A stretch of DNA of 64,000 nucleotides from Symbiodinium natans (lineage: Eukaryota > Sar > Dinophyceae > Suessiales > Symbiodiniaceae), in contig CAJNDS010002166.1 in the NCBI GenBank assembly GCA_905221605.1, positions 206,001 through 270,000 of the forward strand, given 5' to 3'. Of this stretch, positions 43,320-52,695 are shown one piece after another. The notes under the pieces were generated by a model. The model worked only from the letters and a program-made list of their open reading frames with translations. It ran no database searches and had not been told where the DNA came from. The translations under genes were made by a program, and so were the position numbers. The first letter of the stretch is position 1, and each line of letters starts with the position of its first letter.

Positions 43320-44435
43320 GGTTTAGGAAGGCGAATCTCCCCAGGCATCCGATGTACCTGAACCCTCTGAACATGCCTGAGACACTTACCAGCCGATATT
43401 CTCCCGGCCTCATCTCCACCTCCAGGGAGGTGGATGCCTGGCGTCCACGATCCGGCATCCTCAGCTAAACTGGTGTAGAGTTTCCCTCTGGTATTCACAC
43501 TTAGGCCACTGGGATCTCAAAGCACATACTAGTACCTACTGTACACCACCTTCGGAAGTGAAACCTTTTGAAGGCTCCAGGATCATAGCAAGTAGAGTTC
43601 TAGAGCGCCCTTATCATCTCTCACCAAGATCAGAGCACAGTCGTCGTCTCCTGAACTTGGCCACTCAGTTTCATGATGGCCCCACTTGAGCTCACAATCG
43701 GAACTCTACGCCAACATCCTCTCTACATAGGAGTCATTGCTTCGAGCACAGAGCAATGACTTGCATTCTCCATCCTACCACCCGGAGCTATGCAGCAACA
43801 GGGGCGGCAGTGGGACAACAGCAGCCAAGCGGCGTGGACTCGACCTCGTCCTGGGAATGGGCACTCAGGGGTAGTTTCAATTCTCACACCCGCACGGAAG
43901 GGTGGGGGGGGGGACTGGGTTTAGGGTGGGAACTGGGCTTGTGGCTTTTTTAGCAAGGCAAGGTGCAGCAGCTCAGTCGGTGTTCCAGTTTCTACGACTT
44001 TCATGCATTGAGAGGGTTCATTTGTCTTCTCCTTTGTTGTTACTCAATTATTCTCTTGATCCTTAAAGAGCCCCCAAGACCTCATATTCTATGTTCACCT
44101 TCAGGCTCAACATGACTACAGCACGTATGACTTCTCTTCGCTTATTCGTTCATGTCATACATTCGCTCATTCACCTCCGCCCTCCGCCATCCCCGGAACG
44201 CGAAAGCCTGAAGCTTCCCGGCAGAGTCACCTGGAAGGCCTTGGGCAGATCTTTGAGGTTCTGCCGACAAGTCTGCTCCCAGTCGCCCAGGCTTCCCAGC
44301 AGATTCGCCGCCTGGGGTGGATCCTATGCTTATATGTCTGTAGGAAGCAGCCGTAGAAAACACAAACAAGACACAAAAAAGAACCTAAACCAACCAAGAC
44401 AAGAAACAAAGCAAGATTCTTGTTTTGTGAACTCA
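43320..44435. other. Unique sequence, no supportable gene
   Basis: Includes CT-rich and AT-rich stretches. Frames at 44091-44450 (plus) and 44142-44369 (minus) overlap and neither is convincing. Confidence 0.4.
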
Positions 44436-44439
44436 GCAA

Positions 44440-44533
44440 CTAAACCCTAAACCCTAAACCCTAAACCCTAAAACCTAAACCCTAAACCCTAAACCCTAAA
44501 CCCTGAACCCTAAACCCTAAACCCTAAACCCTA
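44440..44533 (-). repeat. CCCTAAA array
   Basis: About 13 units. Confidence 0.95.
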
Positions 44534-44656
44534 TGTGTGGGGCGCCTCTGCTCGGAGCGCGCCAGCAGATTCGGCCTCCGTCCTGGCGTGGAGGCCTCGC
44601 GCGCGCTCGGCCTCCAGCTCCTTCAGGGCTCCCGGACTCCCGGGTTTCGTCTGAAG
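44534..44656 (-). CDS. Coiled-coil exon
   Basis: The minus strand reads SPGALKELEAERARGLHART then EAESAGALRAEAPHT. It starts after TTAACTTCAG (acceptor) and ends at TAG/GGTTTAGGG, where the telomere-like array itself supplies the flanking GGTTT. Strong heptad-like Ala/Leu/Glu/Arg composition. It is one of a set of minus-strand coiled-coil islands between 44.5 and 48.8 kb. Confidence 0.45.
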
Positions 44657-44824
44657 TTAAGGGTTTAGGGTTTGCTTTTTGCCGCCCGCCTAGCTGACTG
44701 TAACGTCGCACTGCATTGAACCCACCCGTGTGGGAAGCGGCCGGAAGAACTGGTAGCCCCAGTAGACACGAAGGAGCCGCAGCACGGAGTGTGCTTGCAG
44801 GCTACCCACATGCCCTGCCCTAAC

Positions 44825-45420
44825 CTCTAAACCCTGAACCCTAAACACCTAAAGCCTAAACCCCTAACCACTTAAGGCGGCCCAAGCAGTCTTCGTGCAG
44901 GACCGCCGTCTGCTTCTCATGCCTGCAGCAGGGCCCAAGCAGCAAGATTTGCCCAAGCTGAGACAGAAGGTTTAGGGTTTTAATGTTTAAAACCCTAATG
45001 TTTAGGGTTTTAATGTTTAGGGTTTTAGTTTACAGCTTCGGGATCTACCCAAGCCCAACCAGTACATAAACATTTGTTTGTAGGCAAACCTGAACAAGAA
45101 GCCCCCTTGAACCCTGAGCAACCTCGTGCCCCTACACGCTAAGAGACTTGAGCACTCACCTCTTCTTCATAGCCCATATTCCGAACGTACGATGAGGCCG
45201 CGGCCAAACTGACATGAACTCCTAAATAGGCAAGAAGTCCGCAAAATACGGGCCTCCTACCCCGGACAGTTACCCTCTTTAGGATGCACTAGTACGAGGA
45301 CAGGATTGCTTCGGCTGAATCTGGGGCTGGGTGCCCTAAACCCTAAACCCTTTCGCACCCGGGCTCTCTCAAGCGCCTTCCTAAACCCTAACCCCTAAAC
45401 CCTAAACCCTAAACCCTGAA
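44825..45420. other. Telomere-like units and unique sequence
   Basis: CCCTAAA-like 44825-44875, TTTAGGG/TTTTAATG units 44970-45030, CCCTAAA 45335-45420. No gene supported. Confidence 0.5.
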
Positions 45421-45535
45421 CCTTCTTGCGGCTGGTGCCTCTCGACCTCCTCGAGCTCGTGCTGATAGGAGGTCTGGAGGCTCCAGAATGCCTTCAAGGC
45501 CTCGTCCTGCTCCTTCCTTGGCTTCTGCTGCCTAT
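45421..45535 (-). CDS. Coiled-coil exon
   Basis: The minus strand reads RQQKPRKEQDEALKAFWSLQ then TSYQHELEEVERHQPQE. Clear amphipathic helix, the best of the coiled-coil islands. Confidence 0.5.
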
Positions 45536-45837
45536 GGTTTACGGCTTTTGTGCTGTTTCTTGTGTGCCAACAGTGGGGTTAGGGTTTAGGCTGAGGGTTT
45601 AGGGCCCGGGTTTACTTTGGTGTCTAGGGAGTGTTTGGGGTTTAGGGTTCAGGGCTTGTTTCAAGGTTGGGACGCCGGCAGGGCTCTTTGCTAGCTCATT
45701 GACGCAATGCTGCAAGGGGGAACCACACTTCAATGACGCAGATGCCCTAAACCCTGAACCCCAAACCCTAAACCCTAAGAGCCCTAGATGATCTTCTCAC
45801 CAAACTAAGTCCTACTGCACGTGGTTCCCAGGTTCAC

Positions 45838-45920
45838 AGCATGTCGAGCACGGCCCAGTTCGGCCGCCGCTTGGGCCAGCTCGGCCCTCAACGCCTCCGG
45901 GCCAAAGTGGAGCCGGCACT
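45838..45920 (-). CDS. Coiled-coil exon
   Basis: The minus strand reads RLHFGPEALRAELAQAAAEL then GRARHA. Same style as the islands on either side. Confidence 0.42.
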
Positions 45921-45929
45921 TCTTTTCTT

Positions 45930-46030
45930 GAGGAGGGTGTAGGGTTTAGGGTTTAGGGCTTAGGGTTTAATTAAGGTTTGAGGTTTAGGGTTTAGGGTTT
46001 AGGGCGTCGGAGGGCTCAGGGTTTCTGGAA
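45930..46030 (+). repeat. TTTAGGG array
   Basis: G-strand units with a TTAATTAAGG interruption. Confidence 0.9.
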
Positions 46031-46189
46031 AACTGCAGGGGCGGCGCATCTGCGAGTGGCATGCTCCAATCTCTGAACCTCGTGCGGGGCTGTACGCAAG
46101 AGAAGGGCCAAGTCTTGGATGCTCACGGATAGAGCTTGAAGGACAAAAAAAAACAAAGCCTAAACCCTCGAAGGGCCGTGATGTGAGGA

Positions 46190-46312
46190 CAAAAGCCCCC
46201 CACCTCCTCGCGCGCAGGAGCCTGTGCCAGCTTCTCCTGCACATGAGCCACGCGTGCAACAGGGGCCTGGGGCTGAGAGCGCGACCCTGGCGCGCAAGAC
46301 TGCAGAGTTTAG
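46190..46312 (-). CDS. Coiled-coil exon
   Basis: One minus frame reads QAPVARVAHVQEKLAQAPAR then EEVGG. The longer open minus frame across this region is a different register and is less protein-like. Confidence 0.35.
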
Positions 46313-46504
46313 GTGTTCTAGGGCATAGAGTGCAGCCCATGCAGAGCTGCGGCTGTCTTGGTAAGGCGTCAGGACGCGCTAAGCACCACTCCGTGCTAAA
46401 CCCTGCCTCTCTTCCACCACCTTTTTTTGAGCCCCTCAAGCCGCAGCCCACAGCAGAACTCATCTGCCAACCCCAAGACCAGAAGAAAGCATCCATCAAC
46501 AGGT

Positions 46505-46614
46505 TTCGGGTTTTTTCCCTGTGGCCTCCGCTTGGGCTAGCTCCGACAGCGCTTGGCGCTTCTCCAAGCGCTGCGCCTCCAAGCTGACCCCGGCAGGCAA
46601 CGTGCAAGTGGGCC
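46505..46614 (-). CDS. Coiled-coil exon
   Basis: The minus strand reads PAGVSLEAQRLEKRQALSEL then AQAEATGKK. Strong heptad pattern. Confidence 0.45.
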
Positions 46615-46689
46615 CAGGTCAACGTAATGCACCCCAACATACGACCGGCCTCATTCTGAAAACCCCTCTTAAACAGTTACAAAGGGTCA

Positions 46690-46890
46690 AACATCGGAAG
46701 ACACTATGGGCTTAAGCATTTCCGCTCCTGTTTGTCGTAAGGCAATGGGTGGTCGCACGGCCGCGGCCCTCAAAAACGATGCCGCCTCAAGCTCATCCGC
46801 GCACGTGACGCGAAGCTCGGCCAACGTGTCAGAGAGCTCCTGCACCTGGCGCGCAACGGGCATGAAAGCAGCAGATGTGCTACGGCTGGG
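46690..46890 (-). CDS. Coiled-coil exon
   Basis: The minus strand reads PVARQVQELSDTLAELRVTC then ADELEAASFLRAAAVRPPIA. Heptad-like, continuing the series. The order on the minus strand from 48.8 kb to 44.5 kb suggests one long coiled-coil protein with small exons, but exon linkage is inference. Confidence 0.45.
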
Positions 46891-47116
46891 CAGGATCCGG
46901 GCCCTGAATAGCAAAAGCAATGTGCTACAACATGAAGCCCCTTCCCTGATCGTTGATTTCTTCTTCATTTTTGTTTAGGGTTTTGGGTGTAAAGTTCAAA
47001 TCCTAGGGCTTACTTTGCTGTATGGGGTTCATTGAGTGCCACACCCTGCCCCTCCTGCCTCGGCGTGGAGCACCTCGTTCGCCTGCGAGCGCTTCCGCTC
47101 ACGCTCCTGTGCCGGT

Positions 47117-47219
47117 GTAATTTAGGGGTCGGAAGAACTACTAATGGTTTCCCCCTTAGGGTCCCTTGTAAATTGTACTATAACTACCCCCAAAACCCTG
47201 CTCTAATTATTAAGGCCCC
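47117..47219. mobile_element. MITE-like repeat family 2, copy 2
   Basis: Aligns end to end with 42016-42120. See that entry. The middle portions diverge, the ends are conserved. Confidence 0.7.
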
Positions 47220-48545
47220 ATTACATCAGCCGGTGATGGGCCTGATAGGTTCCCCTTCCAGCCCTCTGCGAAACCTGGATCCAGTCCAGCTGGTCACTTC
47301 AGGACACGTCATCAGCATGTCTGACTCAACCCCTACAATTCCTCCCCCTGCCACGAAGGAAGCCAACCATCTTCAACCCTAAAAACCGGATTGGGCCCTA
47401 AGCGCTAGCTAAGCTTCACAAACCCTTAACCCTACAGCCTATGCCCTTGTTGTCTTAAAGCCAAAAATTGGAACAAAAAAACAAGTCCTCGGCCAGGAGG
47501 TTCTGTCGACTGAGGCTCCTCGTAGGCAAATGTCGGAGCTCGGCACATGAGGTAACCGTCGTCCCACTGGACTCAAGGCTGTCTAGCCTTCTTGGGTGGA
47601 AGCGGAAACACCCCCACGTCATGATCAAAACAAGCCGGGACCCAAAACCTAGACTCACCGTACGGCTTAAACCTGGAAGCACATCGTTACCCCCGAGCCT
47701 GGCGGGATGGCGCTCCAGCGTCGCGAGGCTGGGTGACGACGGGCAAGGCGAAAACGACTTGAGGTCCTCTGGCTAGCTTCTGATGAGACAGGCTGGCGAC
47801 GTGTTGCAGTGAATTTTGCAGTTTTGAAGGCGTGCAGGGCACAACAAAAATGCACAAAACGCAACCACCCAGCAGTCCTCGATCTCCCGCAAGACTCGCT
47901 CCTGCTTTCAGATTTAGTCCACATAAGATGCAAGTTATGTCGAGTCAGCTTGAAAGCATCACCCGAGCCAGAGCGAAGCTATCTGGCAACATGTTTTGAG
48001 AATGCCTTGAAGATAGCATACTGCACGTTATGCAGCAACGCCTGGCCTCCAGCTGACTGCGGTGGAGCCGCTCTTCCTGTGCCGGCTGCTTTGGTGCTGA
48101 CGCTTTAACAGCAGGCTGTGGGAGGGAGTGCCAGGACTCTACATGCTCAACCCACTAGAGGGCCCCTCATACTCTTTCCCTTCTCTTGCCGATCACCAGA
48201 AGTCCTCACCACCGCGGCGGAGCTCTTCCAGCGCAGCCTTCACCTGGAGGAGGCTCGGTCATTTGAGGGAAGAGTCTTTTCAGGCCTGCTCGGTTTGGCT
48301 CGTGCTTGAGGACTCCGGCAGTCCATAGCTAAAGTAATGGACCAGAACTGGCCGCAGCTAGAGTCTAGAGGGTCCTAAAGCCGTCTCACTGAAAAATCTC
48401 ATGCAGCTACAGCAAAGATGCATCTTGGGGTTCGCAGGAGGTACGGCTCGGTACCATTGGCTCGGGGTTTCGGGGTTTCAGGGGTTTAGCAGGTTTCGGG
48501 TATAAGGCCCTCTTGCACCCCGACCTTGGGATGTTTGCCCTGAGA
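47220..48545. other. Unique sequence, coding status unclear
   Basis: A plus frame (47809-48108) contains DSLLLSDLVHIRCKLCRVSL and ENALKIAYCTLCSNAWPPAD, which could be coding, but no domain is recognised. A GTACGGCTCGGTAC palindrome lies near 48442. Confidence 0.3.
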
Positions 48546-48547
48546 CT

Positions 48548-48625
48548 AAGAGTCCTTCATAGAAGATTACAATAGGGGGTACTCTTATCCCGACAAAGGA
48601 CTGTTAGCACAAGGGGGAACATCCC
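48548..48625. mobile_element. Foldback element, copy 2
   Basis: GAGTCCTTCATAGAAGATTA faces TATCCCGACAAAGGACTGTT. It ends AAGGGGGAACATCCC as in the copy at 15550-15626, and GGACTGTT precedes that block at the same distance in both. Confidence 0.62.
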
Positions 48626-48700
48626 TAAACCCTAAACCCTAAACCCTAAACCCTGAACCCTAAACCCTAAACCCTAAACCCTAAACCCCCCCGAACCCTG
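48626..48700 (-). repeat. CCCTAAA array
   Basis: About nine units. A second C-strand array follows at 48838-48895. Confidence 0.95.
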
Positions 48701-48707
48701 AACCCAA

Positions 48708-48836
48708 GGCCTGCTCCAGGTCATCCACAGTGGCGCCCTCGCCACGGCGGTGCGTTTTCAGCGCCTCGTCCAAGATCGGCCCCGAGGTCGAGGCATCGGA
48801 GACGCCACCTCCGGGCAATGAGCGCCCCAAAGCCAT
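48708..48836 (-). CDS. Exon-like island
   Basis: The minus strand reads RSLPGGGVSDASTSGPILDE then ALKTHRRGEGATVDDLEQA. Coding-like, with an acidic helical end. Bordered by CCCTAAA arrays on both sides. Confidence 0.45.
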
Positions 48837-48949
48837 TTAAACCCTAAACCCTAAACCCTAAACCCTAAACCCTAAACCCCAAACCCCAAACCCCAAACAA
48901 AACTATTTTACTTCAAAAAATCCCCGAGAGGGTAGAGATTCTCTGGAAT

Positions 48950-49137
48950 TGGACACTCCAGGCACTCTCTGGGGTTGGACACTCCAGGGACATTGGGGTT
49001 GGGCACTCGGGGTTGGGCACTCAGGGACACTTTGGCTTTGAGCACCTGTGGGACACTCTAAGGTTGGGCACTCTAGGCACACTTTGGGGTTGGGCACCCT
49101 AGGGACACTCTGGGGTTGGGCACCCTGGGGTTGGGCG
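48950..49137. repeat. Minisatellite, GGGTTGGGCACTC / GGGACACTCT units
   Basis: Irregular tandem units of GGGGTTGGGCACYCTAGGGACAC type (given as a consensus in parts). About ten copies. Frames across it are repeat translation. Confidence 0.85.
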
Positions 49138-49555
49138 AGGAGTAGATCGGGCGAAGTCGACCGGGCGAGGAGAAGAGTTGAGTTTTTATTCTAACAACCC
49201 CCACACCGAGCGTGGGGAACAAATGAAATCCATGAAGCCCCAAAAAACCCCAGAATTAAGACTCATGAGGCCTATCAGCCCCCACCAACCCTATAAAACC
49301 TCCCTAAACCCTAAATTCCCACTCAGGCCTGCTTAGGCCGTACCCACCCTCTTCTAGGGTGCCTGGACCCAGCACTGCACCCGACAGCGATAAACACCAT
49401 CGCTTGGACTTACTATGCAAGCCCAACGAGTTGTGTTGAGCGTGAGCTGCACCTCCAGTGCCGGTGCAGTACCCCGCCTGGGGTACCCCGCCCCCCCTTC
49501 TCCGATCCGCAAGCAGAATATTAGAAACCCTGAACCTGACCCCCCTTCGGAGCCC
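49138..49555. other. Unique sequence upstream of the retrotransposon's left flank
   Basis: CCCTAAA stubs near 49300. No gene supported. Confidence 0.4.
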
Positions 49556-49579
49556 CCGCCGGAGCGTGTTCAGGGACCA

Positions 49580-49690
49580 GGGCCCCCCCCTCCCCCCTTC
49601 CCCCTTCGCCTCCCCCCCCCCCCCCTCTCCCCCTCCCCCCCCTCCGCCCTCCCCCCCCTCCCCCCCCACTCCCCCCCCGCTCTTCTTTTC
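49580..49690. repeat. C/T homopyrimidine tract abutting the LTR
   Basis: About 110 nt of almost pure C with some T, ending CGCTCTTCTTTTC immediately before the LTR at 49691. Probably the insertion site of the element. Confidence 0.9.
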
Positions 49691-49824
49691 TGAGATGTGC
49701 AGACCCTCGCCTAATGCGTACAGGCCTACAGGCAACACAGGAGTCTCTTTTCTACAAGCACACAGCTGTAGTCACTGCACCACTAGAACCTTGAGCAGCA
49801 AGCATGGAAACATGCATTGTGACA
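49691..49824 (-). repeat. 3' LTR (shared part; inner edge not resolved)
   Basis: TGAGATGT, then from 49699 GCAGACCCTCGCCTAATGCG onward, identical to the right-hand copy with one A/G difference (49756). It lacks 11 nt (AACCTGGGCGT) that the right copy has after TGAGATGT. The match runs to the window end (49824 corresponds to 64000), so the true LTR is longer and its inner boundary lies somewhere in 49825-50400. Confidence 0.9.
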
Positions 49825-50302
49825 AGTGAAACTGACAGGCACCTGGATGTGTAACATCAGTGTTTCAACCAGGCACAAATTTAAAAACACTTGAAACTGC
49901 ATGGCCGTGGTATCGGCTTTCAGCTTGCCTTATGCTCAAGAGAATTAGAACTGCGGAGTCGTATGAGCTACACTGCGGCTTGGTGAAAAACAAGACTGTA
50001 CAATACTTCTGCCTGGAGACAGTATATTTAAGCAGAAACGTCACACGCAACAGAAACTACCAGATCTTCAGCTCAGGTTCAGAAATCTAAATGAAAAGCT
50101 TTTGCCCACTACATCAGACTTCAGTTACCTCTCCAGAAGGAAAGCTTACTGTGAAATCTGTTTGGTGAAGTTTCACTCCACCTGTGATGTCTCTAGCCGG
50201 ACATCTGTTCGATCAGTGAACCTTGGCTGCTCGGTTCCTGTCGATGAGTATTTGCTCACAAGAGAAACACTCCTTGCTACTTTAGGCAAATAAGGCATTA
50301 GA

Positions 50303-50328
50303 AGTATCTCTTCTAAAGAAGAGTCTCT
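50303..50328. repeat. 26-nt palindromic unit, copy 1 (non-coding)
   Basis: Core CTCTTCTAAAGAAGAG (50308-50323): seven perfect base pairs closing on AA. Confidence 0.8.
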
Positions 50329-50368
50329 TCGGAGGAAAAAGCACAAACATAAATGTATGTACTCTGAG

Positions 50369-50394
50369 GATACCTTCTCTAAAGAGAAGCCTTC
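50369..50394. repeat. 26-nt palindromic unit, copy 2 (non-coding)
   Basis: GATAC + CTTCTCTAAAGAGAAG + CCTTC. Perfect seven-base-pair stem. Confidence 0.82.
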
Positions 50395-50414
50395 CTGTGT
50401 GGTGACATTGCCAC

Positions 50415-51518
50415 TCACTTCTTTCCCTTGCCCTTGGTCTTGCCCTTGTCGTAGCCAGCGTAGTGACCCTTCTGGGACCCTTTGTCCTTGCCTTTTCGAG
50501 GAGGAGGATGATCAGGCTCAGTAGGTCTTGTTGAACCACGCCCCGATGGAGGTGCTTCAGGTTCAGCAGGACGTCGAGAACCACCTGTCTGGGAAGGCCA
50601 TCCCATGCGCTTGTTCTCTCTCTGCCTGTCTTTCCTCCTCTGTGCGGCATCAATGACACTCTGTGGCTTCCGATCGCGTTCCTTCCGCCTTGCCAAAGTC
50701 ATGTGTTGTGGAAGGATATCCACCAACAATGGCGTGTGTGAGTCATTGTCTCGATCGCCAAGGAGGTAGTTCGACTGGTCGGAGTTCAACACCCATTCAC
50801 TCACACCCAGTCTGTACTCGGCCGGCTCGCCAACGATCTCGCTCCACTCATCGTCTGCGAGTGAATGTCCCCACTCGAAGATGGAACAAACCAGTGGGTC
50901 CAATCCAGGAAAAACATTCCAATCAATCGGCGGGCAATCACGGAAAGGCTGCCCCAAAGCGTCTTCGTATTGTTTGAGCACATAGAGGCTGTTGGCACTA
51001 ACATGCCTCACCTTCGGGCAACAAAACGGAAGAGACTGCTTTTTGTACGCCTCGAGGAAGTAGGCGATGATGGATTGGTACATTCCACCCTGGATGTCCA
51101 TGGACTTCTGGTTGGTGCCACCGTAGCGGTAGAGAGCCATGTTAGCGTCGCCAGCCAAGATGTCTGTCTGGTAAAACAGGCAATCAGTGACCATCGTGGC
51201 TAAAGCCTCGTGCGCCAAACTGATTTTGCCTCTGGCGATGCTGCTGGTGAGGTGGAAGACGCACACTCTGACCTTTTCAGTACCAGCTCTGGACAGCTTC
51301 CTGGTGAAGACCGACTCGTCGAAGTCGCCACGAAAACCACTACTTCCCAAGGGAAGTGTGTAGCCATACTCGATCTCGCAGATCATGTAGCTGAGAGGTA
51401 AGTAGGCGTGGTCCTCGAACTTCAACGTGCTTCCAGCGAGCTGCGTTATGCTGGCACCCACCTCGTTGGTTCTGCTTGCCACCATCAGGTCCTTGGCGGG
51501 TTCTGGAACATTGTCCAA
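50415..51518 (-). CDS. EEP-family nuclease domain, C-terminal part, with Lys/Gly tail
   Basis: This frame carries the second half of an endonuclease/exonuclease/phosphatase domain, a metal-dependent fold shared by AP endonucleases, LINE endonucleases and DNase I. Visible motifs: VRVCVFHLTS (His 89), DILAGDANMALY (the GDxN motif, residues 123-126) and DNDSHTPLLVDI (the SDH-type His at 261). The tail from about 275 is basic and low-complexity, ending KGKTKGKGKK at the stop, much like the Gag basic region of the same element. The first half of the domain lies in the preceding frame, overlapping by 34 nt. One 16-nt hairpin (51342-51357) encodes LPLGSS. The substrate is unknown. Confidence 0.68.
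   Translation of the reverse strand: MDNVPEPAKDLMVASRTNEVGASITQLAGSTLKFEDHAYLPLSYMICEIEYGYTLPLGSSGFRGDFDESVFTRKLSRAGTEKVRVCVFHLTSSIARGKISLAHEALATMVTDCLFYQTDILAGDANMALYRYGGTNQKSMDIQGGMYQSIIAYFLEAYKKQSLPFCCPKVRHVSANSLYVLKQYEDALGQPFRDCPPIDWNVFPGLDPLVCSIFEWGHSLADDEWSEIVGEPAEYRLGVSEWVLNSDQSNYLLGDRDNDSHTPLLVDILPQHMTLARRKERDRKPQSVIDAAQRRKDRQRENKRMGWPSQTGGSRRPAEPEAPPSGRGSTRPTEPDHPPPRKGKDKGSQKGHYAGYDKGKTKGKGKK
51342..51357. repeat. 16-nt hairpin core, divergent flanks
   Basis: ACTTCCCAAGGGAAGT, seven base pairs closing on AA. Flanks differ from the consensus. Confidence 0.6.
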
Positions 51519-51994
51519 CCTCGTCTCCTCAGATAACTGAGTTCATCTTCATTCAATGAAGCTGCTTCGCACAGGCAAAAGATGTGGCTCTTGCTTTGAG
51601 CCAACGATTTGACCAATGGTCCCACGGTCTCTTCGTCCATCGACTCGTCAATGACGTCACGGTAGACCGAAGGCATCGTGCGTTTGCGACCACGAATGAA
51701 GTTGCCAAGGTTGACGGTGAGGATCGTGCAGCTGGACCTTGAGGTGTAGATCGGAATTGGATCATCTTCATGAAGGCCAAAGTTGTGCACCCGAGGATCT
51801 GGTATCTTGTCTAAAGACAAGTCTCCAATCTCACTCAGGCTAATGCTGCAGCCGATGAAGTAGTGCAACATCGCATTCATCAGCTCGGTCCTGCTGGCAC
51901 CACGAGAGCGTCCAGTGTTGAGCGATAATCTCCAGCTCTGAAGATCACCTCGCTGGCCTTGTCTCTCAACTCGTAGATGGGAGCCATTGAGCAC
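51485..51994 (-). CDS. EEP-family nuclease domain, N-terminal part
   Basis: Contains ILTVNLGNFIRG (the Asn-containing first strand) and HIFCLCEAASLNEDE (the metal-binding Glu). These precede the His, GDxN and SDH motifs of the next frame in the right order for an EEP nuclease. The frame is one base out of register with that one, and the true start lies upstream: the preceding register (to about 52062) reads KYNLVERQLMDALCSMAPIY then ELRDKASEVIFRAGDYR. A 26-nt palindrome (51801) encodes GDLSLDKIP, and a 15-nt hairpin lies at 51547. Confidence 0.62.
   Translation of the reverse strand: MLNGSHLRVERQGQRGDLQSWRLSLNTGRSRGASRTELMNAMLHYFIGCSISLSEIGDLSLDKIPDPRVHNFGLHEDDPIPIYTSRSSCTILTVNLGNFIRGRKRTMPSVYRDVIDESMDEETVGPLVKSLAQSKSHIFCLCEAASLNEDELSYLRRRGWTMFQNPPRT
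51801..51826. repeat. 26-nt palindromic unit, copy 3 (coding)
   Basis: GGTAT + CTTGTCTAAAGACAAG + TCTCC. Perfect stem. Translated on minus as GDLSLDKIP. Confidence 0.85.
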
Positions 51995-52062
51995 AAAGCA
52001 TCCATCAGCTGCCTCTCCACCAGATTGTACTTCGCTCCCACATGGCTATCTGCTGGAACTCG

Positions 52063-52695
52063 TCAGGCCATGTGCTGCAGCTTGAACAGGTTCACATTGG
52101 TGTCTCGGATTCCCGTGTGGAAGATTCCGGACATATTGTAGCCCCTTCGCTGCTTCTGGAACGCCTCTAGTGGGGATGCTCGCTCAATTTGGACTCCCTC
52201 GAAGATGAACTTCTTGTAGGCCATCGTGTCTTCCAGACCCAACTTATCCTTGGTGTCGGCCATCTTGTTGAAGGTCTCATCATTCTCGCGCTCTGCTTCA
52301 GCGGTAGAGCGGATGAAGGCCTCGATTGTTTCCGGGTCCACGGTCGTTTTGGTCTGTCCCCAGATGCCCTGGTCATAGACCTTCTCCTCGGACCCAGAAG
52401 CGGAAGAAGACGGGCCCGGCATGGAACCTTCTGCAACGAAGGGCTCCTTGCTTGGCTTCTCCGTCTCCTCCTCAGCCTTCATCTCCGCAGAACTTGGCTC
52501 CTCAGGCAGGTCTGCGAGAACAGGACTGTCAGGATCTGCTTCTTGTGCCGATGTATCCGGATGCTCCTTTTTGACATCACCAGTCATCTCATCAAAAGAT
52601 GAGTTCACCGGCTCTGCCATGGGAACATCGGACGCTGCCGGCTCTTCAACAGGACTTGGCGTTGGCGGGACCTCTTCCACCTGAGGACTTGGCAT
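52063..52695 (-). CDS. Second-cassette protein, acidic linker and helical region
   Basis: The N-terminal 110 residues are Pro/Glu/Ser-rich (VEEVPPTPSPVEEPAASDVP). The rest is helical with KMADTKDKLGLEDTMAYKKF. It ends at a TGA (52063-52065) in a context HMA-stop-RVPADSHVG. Reading through that stop in the same register gives sensible protein into the EEP part, so the TGA is probably a nonsense change rather than the natural end. Function unknown. It joins the KptA-like and EEP domains. Confidence 0.5.
   Translation of the reverse strand: MPSPQVEEVPPTPSPVEEPAASDVPMAEPVNSSFDEMTGDVKKEHPDTSAQEADPDSPVLADLPEEPSSAEMKAEEETEKPSKEPFVAEGSMPGPSSSASGSEEKVYDQGIWGQTKTTVDPETIEAFIRSTAEAERENDETFNKMADTKDKLGLEDTMAYKKFIFEGVQIERASPLEAFQKQRRGYNMSGIFHTGIRDTNVNLFKLQHMA
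52588..52603. repeat. 16-nt hairpin core
   Basis: CTCATCAAAAGATGAG, six base pairs with an AAAA loop. Flanks do not match the 26-nt consensus. Confidence 0.5.

Larger units (their letters stand above)
49825..50414. other. Rest of 3' LTR plus 3' non-coding region
   Basis: No convincing coding frame. Contains two 26-nt palindromic units (50303, 50368) and the word CAGGCACAAATTTAAAAA (about 49870), repeated exactly at about 55256. A polypurine tract was not identified. Confidence 0.5.

Noticed and set aside
45999-46640. 213-codon minus-strand frame as one gene
   Set aside because: It crosses a TTTAGGG array and uses registers that are not the protein-like ones. The coiled-coil peptides lie in other registers of the same strand.
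49697-49698. LTR edge at TGCAGACC
   Set aside because: TGAGATGT further out is shared by both copies, and only that edge places the primer-site match directly after the LTR.
49304-49829. Pro-rich and Gly-rich frames of 90-144 codons
   Set aside because: Produced by the homopyrimidine tract next to the LTR.
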